In this document: positions 16,662 through 25,425 of the stretch, in pieces | Numbering within the stretch: position 1 is the stretch's first letter | Layout of the letters: every line of letters starts with the position of its first letter | Source: an uncultured Clostridium sp. | Lineage (GTDB): Bacteria; Bacillota; Clostridia; TANB77; CAG-508 | NCBI GenBank assembly: GCA_902462295.1 | Contig: CABQAZ010000015.1 | Coordinates: 1 to 42,332 of the forward strand | DNA: 42,332 nucleotides | Direction of reading: 5' to 3' | Program-made: the position numbers and the translations under genes | The notes under the pieces: generated by a model | The model's database searches: none | Told to the model about the DNA's origin: nothing | Seen by the model: only the letters and a program-made list of their open reading frames with translations

Positions 16662-19283
16662 ATGAATATTCTTAACAAGATATCTATTAGAAATTTAAAA
16701 TTAAATAAGAAAAGAACTATTAGTACTATTATAGGTATAATATTGTCATCTGCTTTAATTTGTGCTGTTGCAACTATGGCTACAAGCTTTCAATATACAT
16801 TGGTACAAGATAAAATAAATAAAGCAGGATATTATCATTTAAAGCTTTATGATGTTAGTGAAGAAAATATAAAAACTCTAAAAAACAATAGAGATATAAA
16901 AGATATTTTTACTATAAAAGAAGTTGGATATGGAAAATTAGAAAATGGAAAAAATGAGGATAAACCTTATTTAAAATTATATTCAATGGATAACAAAATA
17001 TTTAATGAACTAAAATTTAAGTTGATAGAGGGAAGATTCCCAAATAACAATAATGAAATTGTTATTAGTAGGCATATTGCTACTAATGGAAAAGTAAATT
17101 ACAAAAATGGAGATAAAATAAAAATTGATATTGGTACAAGAAAGACTTTAGATGGATACACATTAGATAACAGCAATCCTTATAATCAAGATGATGAACA
17201 ATTAACTGATACCAAACAACATGAATTTACTATAACAGGGATTATTGAAAGACCAAATTATTCTTTTGAAACTTTTGGAGACCCAGGATATACAATAATT
17301 TCTACTAATATAAATGATGGAACAGAAGATGCATTTATATCTTTAAAAAATCCAAAAGAATATAAAACATCAATAGCTAATATTTTAGGTGCTTCTAAAT
17401 ATGGTGATTTATTTAAAGATACTGAAACTACAGATGACACAGAAAATACAGAGAATATAAGCAATACACAGGTTTCAGTAACAAAGTTAAATTACGAAAA
17501 ATTTGATGTAAATGAAGAACTTTTAAGGTGGGAAGTTTTAGCAATTAGTGATGACACAATTATAATGTTATATCAAGTTGTTGGTGTTGTAATATTTATA
17601 ATAATGCTTACAAGTATATTTTGCATAAGAAATTCATTTGCAATAGCAATTACAGAAAAAATGAAAATGTATGGAATGCTTGCAAGCGTAGGAACAACAA
17701 GAAAACAAATAAAGAAAAATGTAATTTCAGAAACATTAATGTTGGGATTAATAGGAATACCTTTAGGAATATTATCAGGTATATTGGCAGTAATCATTCT
17801 AATAAAAATTGTTAATGTAATTGCAGGAGAGCTCTTGTTTGGTAATGTTGATGGAATTATGCTTAAAGTATCAATATATCCTATAATATTATCTGTTGTA
17901 CTTGGAATAATTACTATATATTTATCAGCATTATCATCAGCAAAAAAAGCAAGCAAAGTAAGCCCAATAGATTTATTAAAAAATCCAAATGAAGTAAAAC
18001 TAAAATCGAAGAAATTAAAAGTACCATTTTTGATTTCTAAAATATTTGGAACAGGCGGAGTTTTGGCATATAAGAACTTAAAAAGAAGTAAGAAAAAATA
18101 TAGAACAACTGTGGTATCATTAGCAGTAAGTATATTTGTATTTATATCTATGAGTAGCTTTATTGCAAATATGTTTGATGTTACTGGTAATTATTATAAA
18201 GATTATGATTATAATATAAAAATAGATTGTGGTGGAAAAACACAAGAAGAAATAGATAAAATTTCAAAATTAAGATATATAGATGAATCTTACTGGCTAT
18301 ATGAATGTGAGCAATATTTAAAGATTAATGACTTAAGCAAAATAAACAATGTAAATGGAATTGAATTAGAAGAGGATGAATATTATGATGAACAACAAAA
18401 AGAATATATTCCAACAGGAGAGGGTAAAGTAGCAAAACTACAGATTTTAGCTTTAGATAATAATTCTTGGAATAAATATATGAAAAAAATAGGAGCAAAT
18501 AGTGAGAAATTAAAAGATAAGGGAGTTTTATCTGATAATTATTTATATTATGAAACATCAGGAAAGGGAATAACTCAAAGGATTTATAAATATTCAGTAG
18601 GAGATACAATTACAGGAAAATTGGATAATAAGGAAACAAGTTTTAAAGTTGGAGCCATAACTGATATAAAACCTTATGGAATTGAAAACTTTTATTATGA
18701 TGGTGGATATTTAGTTGTTAATTTAGATTATTACAAAAATATGGATTTCAAATTAAGAAATATATTAATACAATCTAGTAATCCAGATGGATTTGTAGAT
18801 GAATTAAAATCAATTAATATTGATAGTGGATACATTAATATATCAGAACAAGTAAAAGAAGAAAAATCAATGGTTTTAATAATTAAAATATTTTTATATG
18901 GATTTATAACAGTTATAACATTAATTGGAGTAACAAACATATTTAATACAATTACATCTAATATGGAATTAAGACAAAAAGAATTTGCAATGCTAAAAAG
19001 CATTGGTATGACTAAAAGAGAATTTAATAGAATGATTAATCTTGAAACAATATTTTATTCAACAAAAGCATTGATATATGGAATTGCACTTGGAATGATT
19101 GGAACATTTGCATTATATAAAGCATTTTCTGTAAAATTTGAAAGTAGTATATATATACCTGTAAAACCTATTTTAATTTCAGTTATTGCTGTATTTATAC
19201 TAGTATTTATAATAATGAAATATTCAATTGGAAAGATAAATAAACAAAATACAATAGAAACAATAAGAAATGAAAATATTTAG
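16662..19283 (+). CDS. ABC transporter permease, FtsX/MacB family
   Basis: Permease of 873 residues with AAGGAGGTG just before the ATG, 2 nt after the ATPase stop. The N-terminal basic stretch and first membrane helix are ISIRNLKLNKKRTISTIIGI. A large extracellular MacB-type periplasmic-core-like region spans about 50-290. FtsX helices lie at about 300-430 (GMLASVGTTRKQIKKNVISETLMLG). A second half has another first helix near 480, a second extracellular part, and FtsX helices at about 745-870 (FAMLKSIGMTKREFNRMI). This duplicated layout is typical of Firmicutes exporters of peptides or antimicrobials that work with an adjacent two-component system. The substrate is unknown. Its partner ATPase is frameshifted, so transport may be lost. 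Confidence 0.88.
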   Translation: MNILNKISIRNLKLNKKRTISTIIGIILSSALICAVATMATSFQYTLVQDKINKAGYYHLKLYDVSEENIKTLKNNRDIKDIFTIKEVGYGKLENGKNEDKPYLKLYSMDNKIFNELKFKLIEGRFPNNNNEIVISRHIATNGKVNYKNGDKIKIDIGTRKTLDGYTLDNSNPYNQDDEQLTDTKQHEFTITGIIERPNYSFETFGDPGYTIISTNINDGTEDAFISLKNPKEYKTSIANILGASKYGDLFKDTETTDDTENTENISNTQVSVTKLNYEKFDVNEELLRWEVLAISDDTIIMLYQVVGVVIFIIMLTSIFCIRNSFAIAITEKMKMYGMLASVGTTRKQIKKNVISETLMLGLIGIPLGILSGILAVIILIKIVNVIAGELLFGNVDGIMLKVSIYPIILSVVLGIITIYLSALSSAKKASKVSPIDLLKNPNEVKLKSKKLKVPFLISKIFGTGGVLAYKNLKRSKKKYRTTVVSLAVSIFVFISMSSFIANMFDVTGNYYKDYDYNIKIDCGGKTQEEIDKISKLRYIDESYWLYECEQYLKINDLSKINNVNGIELEEDEYYDEQQKEYIPTGEGKVAKLQILALDNNSWNKYMKKIGANSEKLKDKGVLSDNYLYYETSGKGITQRIYKYSVGDTITGKLDNKETSFKVGAITDIKPYGIENFYYDGGYLVVNLDYYKNMDFKLRNILIQSSNPDGFVDELKSINIDSGYINISEQVKEEKSMVLIIKIFLYGFITVITLIGVTNIFNTITSNMELRQKEFAMLKSIGMTKREFNRMINLETIFYSTKALIYGIALGMIGTFALYKAFSVKFESSIYIPVKPILISVIAVFILVFIIMKYSIGKINKQNTIETIRNENI

Positions 19284-19285
19284 AA

Positions 19286-19312
19286 AAGGGACTTGGAAAG
19301 TCCCTTAATTTA
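19286..19312 (+). terminator. Terminator after the permease gene
   Basis: AAGGGACTT, a 3-nt loop and AAGTCCCTT are followed by a mixed T/A stretch; a moderate terminator that may let some transcription reach the regulator genes. Confidence 0.65.
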
Positions 19313-19364
19313 TTATATAATTAGTTGAAAAATAATTGTGCATTCACAAAGGAGTGATAAGTTT

Positions 19365-20018
19365 ATGGAGATTTTATTAGTTGAGGATAATGAGACTCTT
19401 GCAAAGGGAATAATATATTCTTTGGAACAAGAAAAATTTGAAGTAATACACAAAACAAATGTAAAAGAAACAATAAAATTTTTACAAAATCAAAAACCTA
19501 AACTAGTAATTCTTGATATATCTCTTCCTGATGGAAATGGATTCGATTTATATGAAAAAAATATAAAAAATAAAAATATATCAACAATATTTTTAACCGC
19601 AAAAGATGATGAAGATGATATAGTAAAAGGATTAGAAGCAGGAGCAGAAGATTACATCACAAAACCATTTTCAATAAGAGAATTAATAGCAAGGATTAAC
19701 AAAATACTTCTTAGAAATAAAAAGAATTCAATAATAAAAGTAAAAGATATCGAATTTGATATAGATAAAATGGTAGTATATAAAGGTGAAAAAGAAATCA
19801 GTTTAACGAGTTTAGAACTGAAAATATTAAATTTATTATTCATGAATTTAAATAAAGTAGTTACAAGAAATTATATTATAGAAAAAATATGGGAATGGAC
19901 AGGAAATGATGTAAATGATAATACAGTAACAGTATATTTAAAAAGAATAAGAGAAAAACTTGTAACAGATATAATAATTACAATTAAAGGAATAGGGTAT
20001 AGAATTGATGAAAAATAA
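19365..20018 (+). CDS. OmpR/PhoB-family response regulator
   Basis: Response regulator of 217 residues. The start is ATG 19365, with AAGGAGTG upstream, rather than the GTG at 19338; it gives MEILLVEDNE. The receiver domain has E7-D8, phospho-acceptor D51 (VILDISLPDGNG), T78 (FLTAK) and K100 (ITKPF). The C-terminal winged helix (about 125-215) has LTSLELKILNLLF and the recognition region NTVTVYLKRIREKL. It likely controls the adjacent ABC transporter genes, perhaps through the GTCAC repeats at 15887-15940. It is followed by its kinase with an 11-nt overlap. Confidence 0.95.
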   Translation: MEILLVEDNETLAKGIIYSLEQEKFEVIHKTNVKETIKFLQNQKPKLVILDISLPDGNGFDLYEKNIKNKNISTIFLTAKDDEDDIVKGLEAGAEDYITKPFSIRELIARINKILLRNKKNSIIKVKDIEFDIDKMVVYKGEKEISLTSLELKILNLLFMNLNKVVTRNYIIEKIWEWTGNDVNDNTVTVYLKRIREKLVTDIIITIKGIGYRIDEK

Positions 20019-21222
20019 AATTGAATTAAAAAAGGCATTAATAAAAATTTTTATTGCAATAATATTAATTTCAATATTTTTTGGTATATTTCAATATTAT
20101 CAATATAAAAAATATACAAGTAATTTTAATAATAAAATTGCACAAATTGTATCAAAAGTAAAACAATCATATCCAGATTTAGATAATAATGAAATAATGC
20201 AAATAATAAATAGTGAGCAAAATATAGATACTGATATATTTAAAAGCTATGGAATTAACTTAAATAAAGAGTCAATAATAATAGAAAATAATAATTATTT
20301 TAAAAGATTTTTAATATTAAATATTACAATTTTGATAACATTATCATTATTAATTTTAGCTATATTTATGAAATACAATCATTCAAAAGACGAAAAATTA
20401 CAAGAAATTACAAGATATATTGAAGAAATAAATGATAAAAATTATAAATTAGATATTGATGATAACACAGAAGATGAGTTGTCAATATTGAAAAATGAAG
20501 TTTATAAAACAACAATAATGTTAAAAGAAACTGCAGAAAATTCTGTGCAAGACAAAATAAATTTAAAAGATTCTTTATCAGATATCTCACATCAATTAAA
20601 AACACCTTTAACATCAATAACAATAATGATTGATAATATTTTAGAAAATCCAGAAATGGACAAAGAAACTAGAATAGAGTTTGTTAAAGATATAAAAAGA
20701 GAAATTATAAATGTTAATTTTCTTGTAAATTCAATATTGAAATTATCTAAGCTAGAAGCAAATTCGGTAAAATTTATTAACAAAGAAATAAATTTGCAAG
20801 ATATAGTAAAAGAAAGTATAAAAAATGTTTCGGTATTGTGTGACTTGAAAAATGTTGAAATAGTACAAAAAGAAGAGCAAAATATAAAAATAAATTGTGA
20901 TTTTAAATGGCAGGTAGAAGCAATAACTAATATCTTAAAAAATTGTGTAGAACATTCAAATGATAATTCAAAAATAGATATATCATATGAAGAAAATAAA
21001 ATGTATTCAAAAATAGAAATAAAAGATTATGGAGTAGGGATAGAAAAAGATGATTTACCACATATTTTTGAGAGATTTTATAAAGGTAAAAATTCTTCAA
21101 GTGAAAGTGTGGGAATTGGACTAGCTCTTGCAAAATCGATAATTGAAAGTAATAATGGATATGTGAATGTTGAGTCTGAAGTAAATAAAGGAACAACTTT
21201 TTCAATAAAATATTTTAGTTAG
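20008..21222 (+). CDS. Sensor histidine kinase
   Basis: Histidine kinase of 404 residues overlapping the end of the regulator gene, so the two are translationally coupled. The likely start is ATG 20008; a TTG directly before it is also possible. Two membrane helices (about 10-30 and 100-122) enclose a ~70-residue extracellular domain. A short HAMP-like linker is followed by the H-box DISHQLKTPLTS with the phospho-accepting His at about 195. The ATPase domain has NILKNCVEHS (N box), DYGVGIEKDDLP (G1), FERFYKG (F) and GIGLALAKSII (G2). The small sensor domain differs from the very short one of true BceS kinases. The ligand is unknown. Confidence 0.93.
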   Translation: MKNKIELKKALIKIFIAIILISIFFGIFQYYQYKKYTSNFNNKIAQIVSKVKQSYPDLDNNEIMQIINSEQNIDTDIFKSYGINLNKESIIIENNNYFKRFLILNITILITLSLLILAIFMKYNHSKDEKLQEITRYIEEINDKNYKLDIDDNTEDELSILKNEVYKTTIMLKETAENSVQDKINLKDSLSDISHQLKTPLTSITIMIDNILENPEMDKETRIEFVKDIKREIINVNFLVNSILKLSKLEANSVKFINKEINLQDIVKESIKNVSVLCDLKNVEIVQKEEQNIKINCDFKWQVEAITNILKNCVEHSNDNSKIDISYEENKMYSKIEIKDYGVGIEKDDLPHIFERFYKGKNSSSESVGIGLALAKSIIESNNGYVNVESEVNKGTTFSIKYFS

Positions 21223-21280
21223 TATTGTAAAGTTATAATGAAAATATAATTGAATACAGATAAAAAGGGAGGAAAAATAA

Positions 21281-21916
21281 ATGAAAGTAATATTAGTAAA
21301 TGGAGGTCCTCATAAAGAGGGATGCACATACACAGCATTAAAAGAGGTTGAGAAAACTTTAAATCAAGAAAATATAGAAACAGAAATTTTTTGGATAGGT
21401 AATAAACCTATAGCCGGTTGTATTGCATGTAAAAGTTGTGCTAAAAATGGAAAATGTATATTTGATGATGTAGTAAATGAATTTGTTGAAAAAGCAAAAG
21501 ATGTAGATGGATTTGTATTTGGTAGTCCAGTACATTATGCAGGTGCAACAGGTGCTATAACATCATTTATGGATAGAGTATTTTATTCTGCTTCTCAAGC
21601 GGGAAAGGCAGATAGGTTTTTGTTTAAACCAGCAACAACAGTTATTTCAGCAAGGAGAGCTGGAACAACTGCAACATATGACCAATTAAATAAATATTTT
21701 GGAATAAATCAAATGCCAATAATTTCATCAAGGTATTGGAATATGGTTCATGGTTCTACACCAGATGATGTGAAAAAGGATGAAGAGGGATTGCAAATAA
21801 TGAGAATATTAGGAAGAAATATGGCTTATTATTTAAAATGCATAGAAGCTGGTAAAGAAAAAGGTATTGAGATACCAAAACAAGAAAAAATTAATTTTAC
21901 AAATTTTATAAGATAA
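21281..21916 (+). CDS. Flavodoxin-family NAD(P)H-dependent FMN oxidoreductase
   Basis: This 211-residue protein starts after GGGAGGAAA. The N-terminal VILVNGGPHKEGCTYTALKEVEKTL is the FMN-phosphate loop of NADPH-dependent FMN reductases of the IsiF/WrbA-like type. A Cys-rich segment GCIACKSCAKNGKC (about residues 46-59) follows, as in the iron-sulfur flavoprotein-like branch. FGSPVHYAGATGAITSFMDRVFYS is the flavin-binding second loop. The three or four Cys may be redox-active or bind metal; the spacing differs from the CxxCxxCx(4-7)C of classic Isf, so a cluster is uncertain. The substrate is unknown. It is probably a monocistronic housekeeping redox enzyme. Confidence 0.88.
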   Translation: MKVILVNGGPHKEGCTYTALKEVEKTLNQENIETEIFWIGNKPIAGCIACKSCAKNGKCIFDDVVNEFVEKAKDVDGFVFGSPVHYAGATGAITSFMDRVFYSASQAGKADRFLFKPATTVISARRAGTTATYDQLNKYFGINQMPIISSRYWNMVHGSTPDDVKKDEEGLQIMRILGRNMAYYLKCIEAGKEKGIEIPKQEKINFTNFIR

Positions 21917-21983
21917 AATTTTTACTAAAATTATAAGAATATTGGACATTCATGAAGTATACCTTAATATAGGGGTGTGTTTT

Positions 21984-22739
21984 ATGAAGATTATAACAAT
22001 AAAAAAGAAAAATATATTAAAAATAATGATAGTATTAGTTTTTGTATTGATGATGTGTCAATATTCTACATCATTTGGTATGCAACATTATTATAATGTG
22101 GATTTTTCAACAGGGTTAGTAACTGCAAGTGAGTTAAATGTTAGAAGTGGACCAGGAACTCAGTATAGAGTTATTGCAACAGTAAAAAAGAATGAATATA
22201 TACGAGTATTTGCAGGTGTTGGAAATTGGTATATTGTTCAAGTAGAGGGGGATTATATTGGTGCTGTAAGTAAAAAGTATGTGAAACCAATATATCCAAA
22301 TTCTACAAATACTGGCTCAAATAATGGAAATAATCAGGACACTACAACTAGTTCATTGAGTGCTGATGAAAGGGAAGTTTTTGATTTAATAAATAAACAA
22401 AGAACTGATAATGGGATTCAAGCTTTAAAAGTTGATGATGAAGTACAAAGAGTTGCAAGGATAAAGGCTCAAGATATGGTTGATAATAATTACTTTGCTC
22501 ATGAATCTCCTACATATGGTACACCTTTTAATATGTTGAAGAGTTTTAAAGTTTCATATAAAACTGCGGGTGAGAATATTGCTGGTAATTCTAGTAATAA
22601 GAATGCAGTGACTTCATGGATGAATTCTTCTGGACATAAAGCGAATATTTTGAATAGTGCTTTTAATTATACTGGAATAGGGGTTGTAAATAGTTCAAAG
22701 TATGGGAAAGTGTTTGTGCAAATGTTTATAGGTAAATGA
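21984..22739 (+). CDS. Secreted SH3b-CAP (SCP/YkwD-like) protein
   Basis: The start ATG 21984 gives 251 residues; the same frame is open to 21942 but lacks a ribosome binding site there. The basic N-terminus KIITIKKKN and a hydrophobic stretch to about residue 30 form a signal peptide. A bacterial SH3 domain (about 40-100) carries ASELNVRSGPGTQYRVIATV. After a Ser/Thr/Asn linker, the CAP domain (about 125-251) shows LINKQRTDNGIQAL, a His in YFAHESP, AGENIAGN, and SSGHKANILN with the second His. The family is extracellular; in Firmicutes it is linked to cell wall or spore coat, without a settled enzyme activity. Repeat element copy 1 begins 22 nt after the stop. Confidence 0.92.
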   Translation: MKIITIKKKNILKIMIVLVFVLMMCQYSTSFGMQHYYNVDFSTGLVTASELNVRSGPGTQYRVIATVKKNEYIRVFAGVGNWYIVQVEGDYIGAVSKKYVKPIYPNSTNTGSNNGNNQDTTTSSLSADEREVFDLINKQRTDNGIQALKVDDEVQRVARIKAQDMVDNNYFAHESPTYGTPFNMLKSFKVSYKTAGENIAGNSSNKNAVTSWMNSSGHKANILNSAFNYTGIGVVNSSKYGKVFVQMFIGK

Positions 22740-22760
22740 TGGGGTGGTTTATTTATTTTT

Positions 22761-22945
22761 AGAAAGACTTGAGATATAAGCTTTGAATGAAATGACGAAT
22801 GCGTATGAAAAAATTTTAGAAATTCTATGCAGTTTTATGGTAAGAGTTCACGATAGTGGAAAGGACCCATAAAACAAAGTAGAATTTCTTAAATTTTGTA
22901 ATAAGCCGAGGAATGTAATAAAAAGCTTATATCTCAAGTCTTTCT
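22761..22945 (-). repeat. 185-bp palindromic element, copy 1 (reverse orientation)
   Basis: The ends form a perfect 24-bp inverted repeat (AGAAAGACTTGAGATATAAG and on). A second stem has AAATTTAAGAAATTCTA against TAGAATTTCTAAAATTT with one mismatch, then TTTTATGG/CCATAAAA. The terminal loop contains CACTATCGTGAACTCTTA. Relative to copies 2 and 3 it lies in reverse orientation. The outer stem sequence differs from the other copies but stays paired. It begins 22 nt after a stop codon. Confidence 0.9.
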
Positions 22946-23004
22946 ATATATTAAATTAAGTTGAACTATTAGAAACAATATCCAGAATTCTTTTAGGTTT
23001 AGAG

Positions 23005-23033
23005 TTGCGAATTATGTAAAATTATAGTATAAT
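23005..23033 (+). promoter_or_regulatory. SigA-type promoter of the 23166 gene
   Basis: TTGCGA, 17 bp and a perfect TATAAT. It leaves a leader of about 125 nt that contains the palindrome TTTTAGCTAAAA. Confidence 0.75.
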
Positions 23034-23165
23034 ATGAAACGTAGTGAAATATTTCCAAGTAGTTAGAGTATTTTAGCTAAAATCATTAAAGCTAAACATT
23101 CAAAAATTATGGGAATACTAAGATATGGTCCTAATAAACTTTTAGACAATGAAAGGAGCGACAAG

Positions 23166-23864
23166 ATGGGAAAGTTTTGGGTAAAGTTAAGATTTAAACA
23201 GAAAGAGAATGAGGAACGGTTAATTAAAGCTTTTTTTCAAGAGTTTAATCAGAAAAGCAGTATTTTAGTAAGAGGTGAAGAAGCAGAAATGGAAATTATT
23301 TTCCAAGAGCCTCCTATGCCAATTATTGAAGAAATAAGCCAGTGTGAAATAATTGAAATGATTTGTGGAAAAAACTTTGAACATGAAGTTACAGAGAATG
23401 AAGCTTCAGAACAGTCTAAGCAGAAAATTAAAGAAAAAGAAAACTCAGAACAGTTAGAACGGTCAAAAAGGAAGAGAAGTAGACCAGCAACTAAAAACTT
23501 AGAACCTAAAAAAGAAGAAAAACAAGAATCAATAGTGAACATTCCAGAATTAGATGATATTGCTAAAAAAGCAAATTCGTTTGAACACTTTGCCAAATTA
23601 GTGGCAGAATGGATGAATATGCAACAAAGACAAGAATATTTTACAAATTTGATAATTGTATCAGCAGAAGTTAAGGAGATTAAGTGGAAAGAATTAAATA
23701 TAGCTTTAGATTTAAGAGGAATATATTATTCAAGAGAGGACAAAACTTGGGCTAGTTTGCAGGTTTCCGAAAAACTTAACAAATATTCAGTAACAATCTT
23801 AACATTTTTAAATATAATTAAGGAATATAAAAAATATCCTTTTAAAAATGACAATGAAATTTAA
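23166..23864 (+). CDS. Protein of unknown family, 232 aa
   Basis: Not recognised. ATG 23166 is chosen over the in-frame ATG 23109 because GAAAGGAG lies just upstream of it and the sequence between is leader-like. The N-terminal ~65 residues look like a small alpha/beta fold (KFWVKLRFKQKENEERLIKAFF, then ILVRGEEAEMEIIFQEPP). A charged, low-complexity linker follows (about 75-125) with the basic stretch ERSKRKRSRPATKN, which might bind nucleic acid. A C-terminal helical domain (about 130-232) contains SFEHFAKLVAEWMNMQQRQEYF. There is no signal peptide or membrane helix. It has its own promoter and terminator. The next gene encodes an SSB-like protein, which hints at DNA or mobile-element biology, but no function is assigned. 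Confidence 0.75.
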   Translation: MGKFWVKLRFKQKENEERLIKAFFQEFNQKSSILVRGEEAEMEIIFQEPPMPIIEEISQCEIIEMICGKNFEHEVTENEASEQSKQKIKEKENSEQLERSKRKRSRPATKNLEPKKEEKQESIVNIPELDDIAKKANSFEHFAKLVAEWMNMQQRQEYFTNLIIVSAEVKEIKWKELNIALDLRGIYYSREDKTWASLQVSEKLNKYSVTILTFLNIIKEYKKYPFKNDNEI

Positions 23865-23915
23865 AGTTCATCTGTTTTTAATGATTGATAATTGTATCTT
23901 AGTATCAAGGAAAAG

Positions 23916-23948
23916 ATTCCACCGGATGTATCTGGTGGAATTTTTTTC
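23916..23948 (+). terminator. Terminator after the 23166 gene
   Basis: ATTCCACC and GGTGGAAT pair around GGATGTATCT, followed by seven T. Confidence 0.85.
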
Positions 23949-23959
23949 GGTTACATAAC

Positions 23960-23988
23960 TTTACAAAAATGAAAAATAGTGCTATAAT
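23960..23988 (+). promoter_or_regulatory. Promoter of the SSB-like gene
   Basis: TTTACA, 17 bp and TATAAT. The ~130-nt leader contains the palindrome GTTTATATATGTAAAC (23998-24013) and a repeat of TATGTAAAC at 24056. Confidence 0.7.
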
Positions 23989-24128
23989 ATTTGTGTTGTT
24001 TATATATGTAAACGAAGATTTATTTCTTAATTTGAACACATGCACAATATTTTGGTATGTAAACAATTTAAAATAATTCTTCTATTAGATGTACGATAAG
24101 CAAAAAAGTAAAACAGGAGGAAAAGTAC

Positions 24129-24839
24129 ATGTCAGATGAAAAAACAAGTGTAATACGGGATAATGTCATAATGAGAAAGGAGAAAAACTCAAAAAAAAGA
24201 CTTTTTGGAGAGAATAATAAAGCATTTATTTGTGGTAGAATTGAGTCAGAATTAAAACTTAGCCACGAAATAATGTGGGAGAAGTTTTATGAAACAAGAG
24301 TACGAGTTAAGGGATTTGATGATAAAGAAGATTTTATTCCAATAGTTATATCTGAATTATTGCTGAGAGAAAAAAACAAATTAGCAGGTAAATTGGTAGA
24401 AGTTACAGGACAATTCCGTTCACATAATAAAGGTAGAGAGGATGGAAACCAACATAAGGAAATGTTTTTATTTGCAACTGAAATTAATATTTACGAAAAT
24501 GAAGATGAACTAGAAGAAAGTGCAAATTCTAATATGATATATCTTGATGGTTATATTTGTTCACCACCGAAATACAAGAAAATGCCTTCAGGAAAAGAAC
24601 TAACGGTATTGTTTCTTGCAGTACACAGAAAATATGGAAAATCAGACTATATTACATGTGTCACATGGGGAAGAATTGCTTCTTGGGCAAATTTTCTGAA
24701 AGTAGGAGAGAGAGTAAGGCTTTACGGGAAAATTAGGAACAGAGAGTATTTTAAAGAGTTAGAAGACGGTAAAGTAGAAGCCATAGTTGATTATGAGGTT
24801 TCTGTGAATAAAATGCAGAAAGTAGATGACTTGAGTTAA
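24129..24839 (+). CDS. SSB-like protein with two tandem OB folds
   Basis: This 236-residue protein starts after AGGAGG. Two OB-type halves can be seen. Residues about 30-115 hold AFICGRIESELKLSHEIMWEKF, IPIVISELL, LVEVTGQFRSHNK and FLFATEINIY. Residues about 137-228 hold IYLDGYICSPPKYKKMPSGK, LTVLFLAVHRKYGKSDYITC, VTWGRIASWANFLKVGERVRL and YGKIRNREY. The second half is close to the classic SSB pattern (ITCVTWGR...A.FLK.G..V...G.I..R). The acidic C-terminal tip of housekeeping SSB is missing, so it is probably an accessory single-strand DNA binder, of the kind found in mobile elements or gut Clostridia. Codon use is less A-rich than in core genes. Confidence 0.8.
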   Translation: MSDEKTSVIRDNVIMRKEKNSKKRLFGENNKAFICGRIESELKLSHEIMWEKFYETRVRVKGFDDKEDFIPIVISELLLREKNKLAGKLVEVTGQFRSHNKGREDGNQHKEMFLFATEINIYENEDELEESANSNMIYLDGYICSPPKYKKMPSGKELTVLFLAVHRKYGKSDYITCVTWGRIASWANFLKVGERVRLYGKIRNREYFKELEDGKVEAIVDYEVSVNKMQKVDDLS

Positions 24840-24880
24840 TCTGTAGTCTGGTTCTGATAGGAGAAAATTTTAAAGAAATG

Positions 24881-24912
24881 GAGGGAGCATTAAAATTGCT
24901 CCCTCTTAAAAT
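24881..24912 (+). terminator. Terminator after the SSB-like gene
   Basis: GAGGGAGCA and TGCTCCCTC pair around TTAAAAT; only a weak T stretch follows. Confidence 0.7.
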
Positions 24913-24958
24913 AAAAATGGAATTTTAAATAATAAATTAAGAGTTGGGAGTAAGAATT

Positions 24959-25143
24959 ATGAGGATAATAGAAGTAAAAGATAGAACAGAAACATTAATA
25001 AATCAAATATTAGAAATATGGGAATAGAGGACACAAAGCTTGAAATGCTATTTATAAAAAATAGTGAAAGAAGAAAAGGATTAGGAAAAGAATTATTAAA
25101 ATAGGGTATAGAAAATTATAAAGAAAATTTAACCCCAAATTAG
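24959..25143 (+). pseudogene. Decayed GNAT-family acetyltransferase
   Basis: The start MRIIEVKDRTETLINQILEI and, in another frame from 25021, EMLFIKNSERRKGLGKELLK are the N-terminus and the acetyl-CoA-binding core (usually RGxGxG/A) of a GNAT acetyltransferase. The first frame stops at TAG 25025. The second has a TAG at 25102 and no proper C-terminus. The region between the two parts (normally ~50-60 residues) is deleted and the frame is lost, so this is a remnant only 185 nt long. It lies in a gene-poor stretch between the SSB-like gene and yebC. A possible CCCCAAA/TTTGGGG hairpin follows at about 25133-25168. Confidence 0.75.
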
Positions 25144-25198
25144 ATAATTAGTAGTTTTTTTTGGGGGTGGAATAAATTGTAAAAGTTTGTAAATATTG

Positions 25199-25227
25199 TA
25201 GACAAACGAAAAATAATATTGTAGAAT
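25199..25227 (+). promoter_or_regulatory. Promoter of the small membrane-peptide gene
   Basis: TAGACA, 17 bp and TAGAAT give an expected transcript start near 25234, 78 nt before the start codon. Confidence 0.55.
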
Positions 25228-25311
25228 AATTACATAGGAAATTGATAATTAGTGGAACGGTTTTGTCACCCAACATTATACGATTCATCGTAGGAAAGGC
25301 GGGTGGTGTTT

Positions 25312-25425
25312 ATGGTTAAAGTAATACTATTCTTTATAATATTATTGATGTTATCTTTAACATTAAACGTTGCCTTGATGTCAGTTCTGTATAAGAACTG
25401 GGTTGATAAGCAACTACATAAATAA
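25312..25425 (+). CDS. 37-aa hydrophobic peptide, candidate type I toxin
   Basis: The peptide starts MVKVILFFIILLMLSLTLN, has one membrane helix (about residues 3-27), and ends in a charged tail, KNWVDKQLHK. This is the plan of Fst/TxpA/BsrG-type membrane toxins, although no close family member is recognised. The Shine-Dalgarno GGTGGTG is close to the ATG and is partly paired: CACCC (25267-25271) can pair with GGGTG (25301-25305) around the small stem ACGA/TCGT. ACGGTTTTG (25257-25265) near the 5' end is perfectly complementary to CAAAACCGT (25481-25489) near the 3' end. Such 5'-3' pairing is typical of type I toxin mRNAs. A convergent antisense transcript overlaps the 3' untranslated part. 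Confidence 0.65.
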   Translation: MVKVILFFIILLMLSLTLNVALMSVLYKNWVDKQLHK

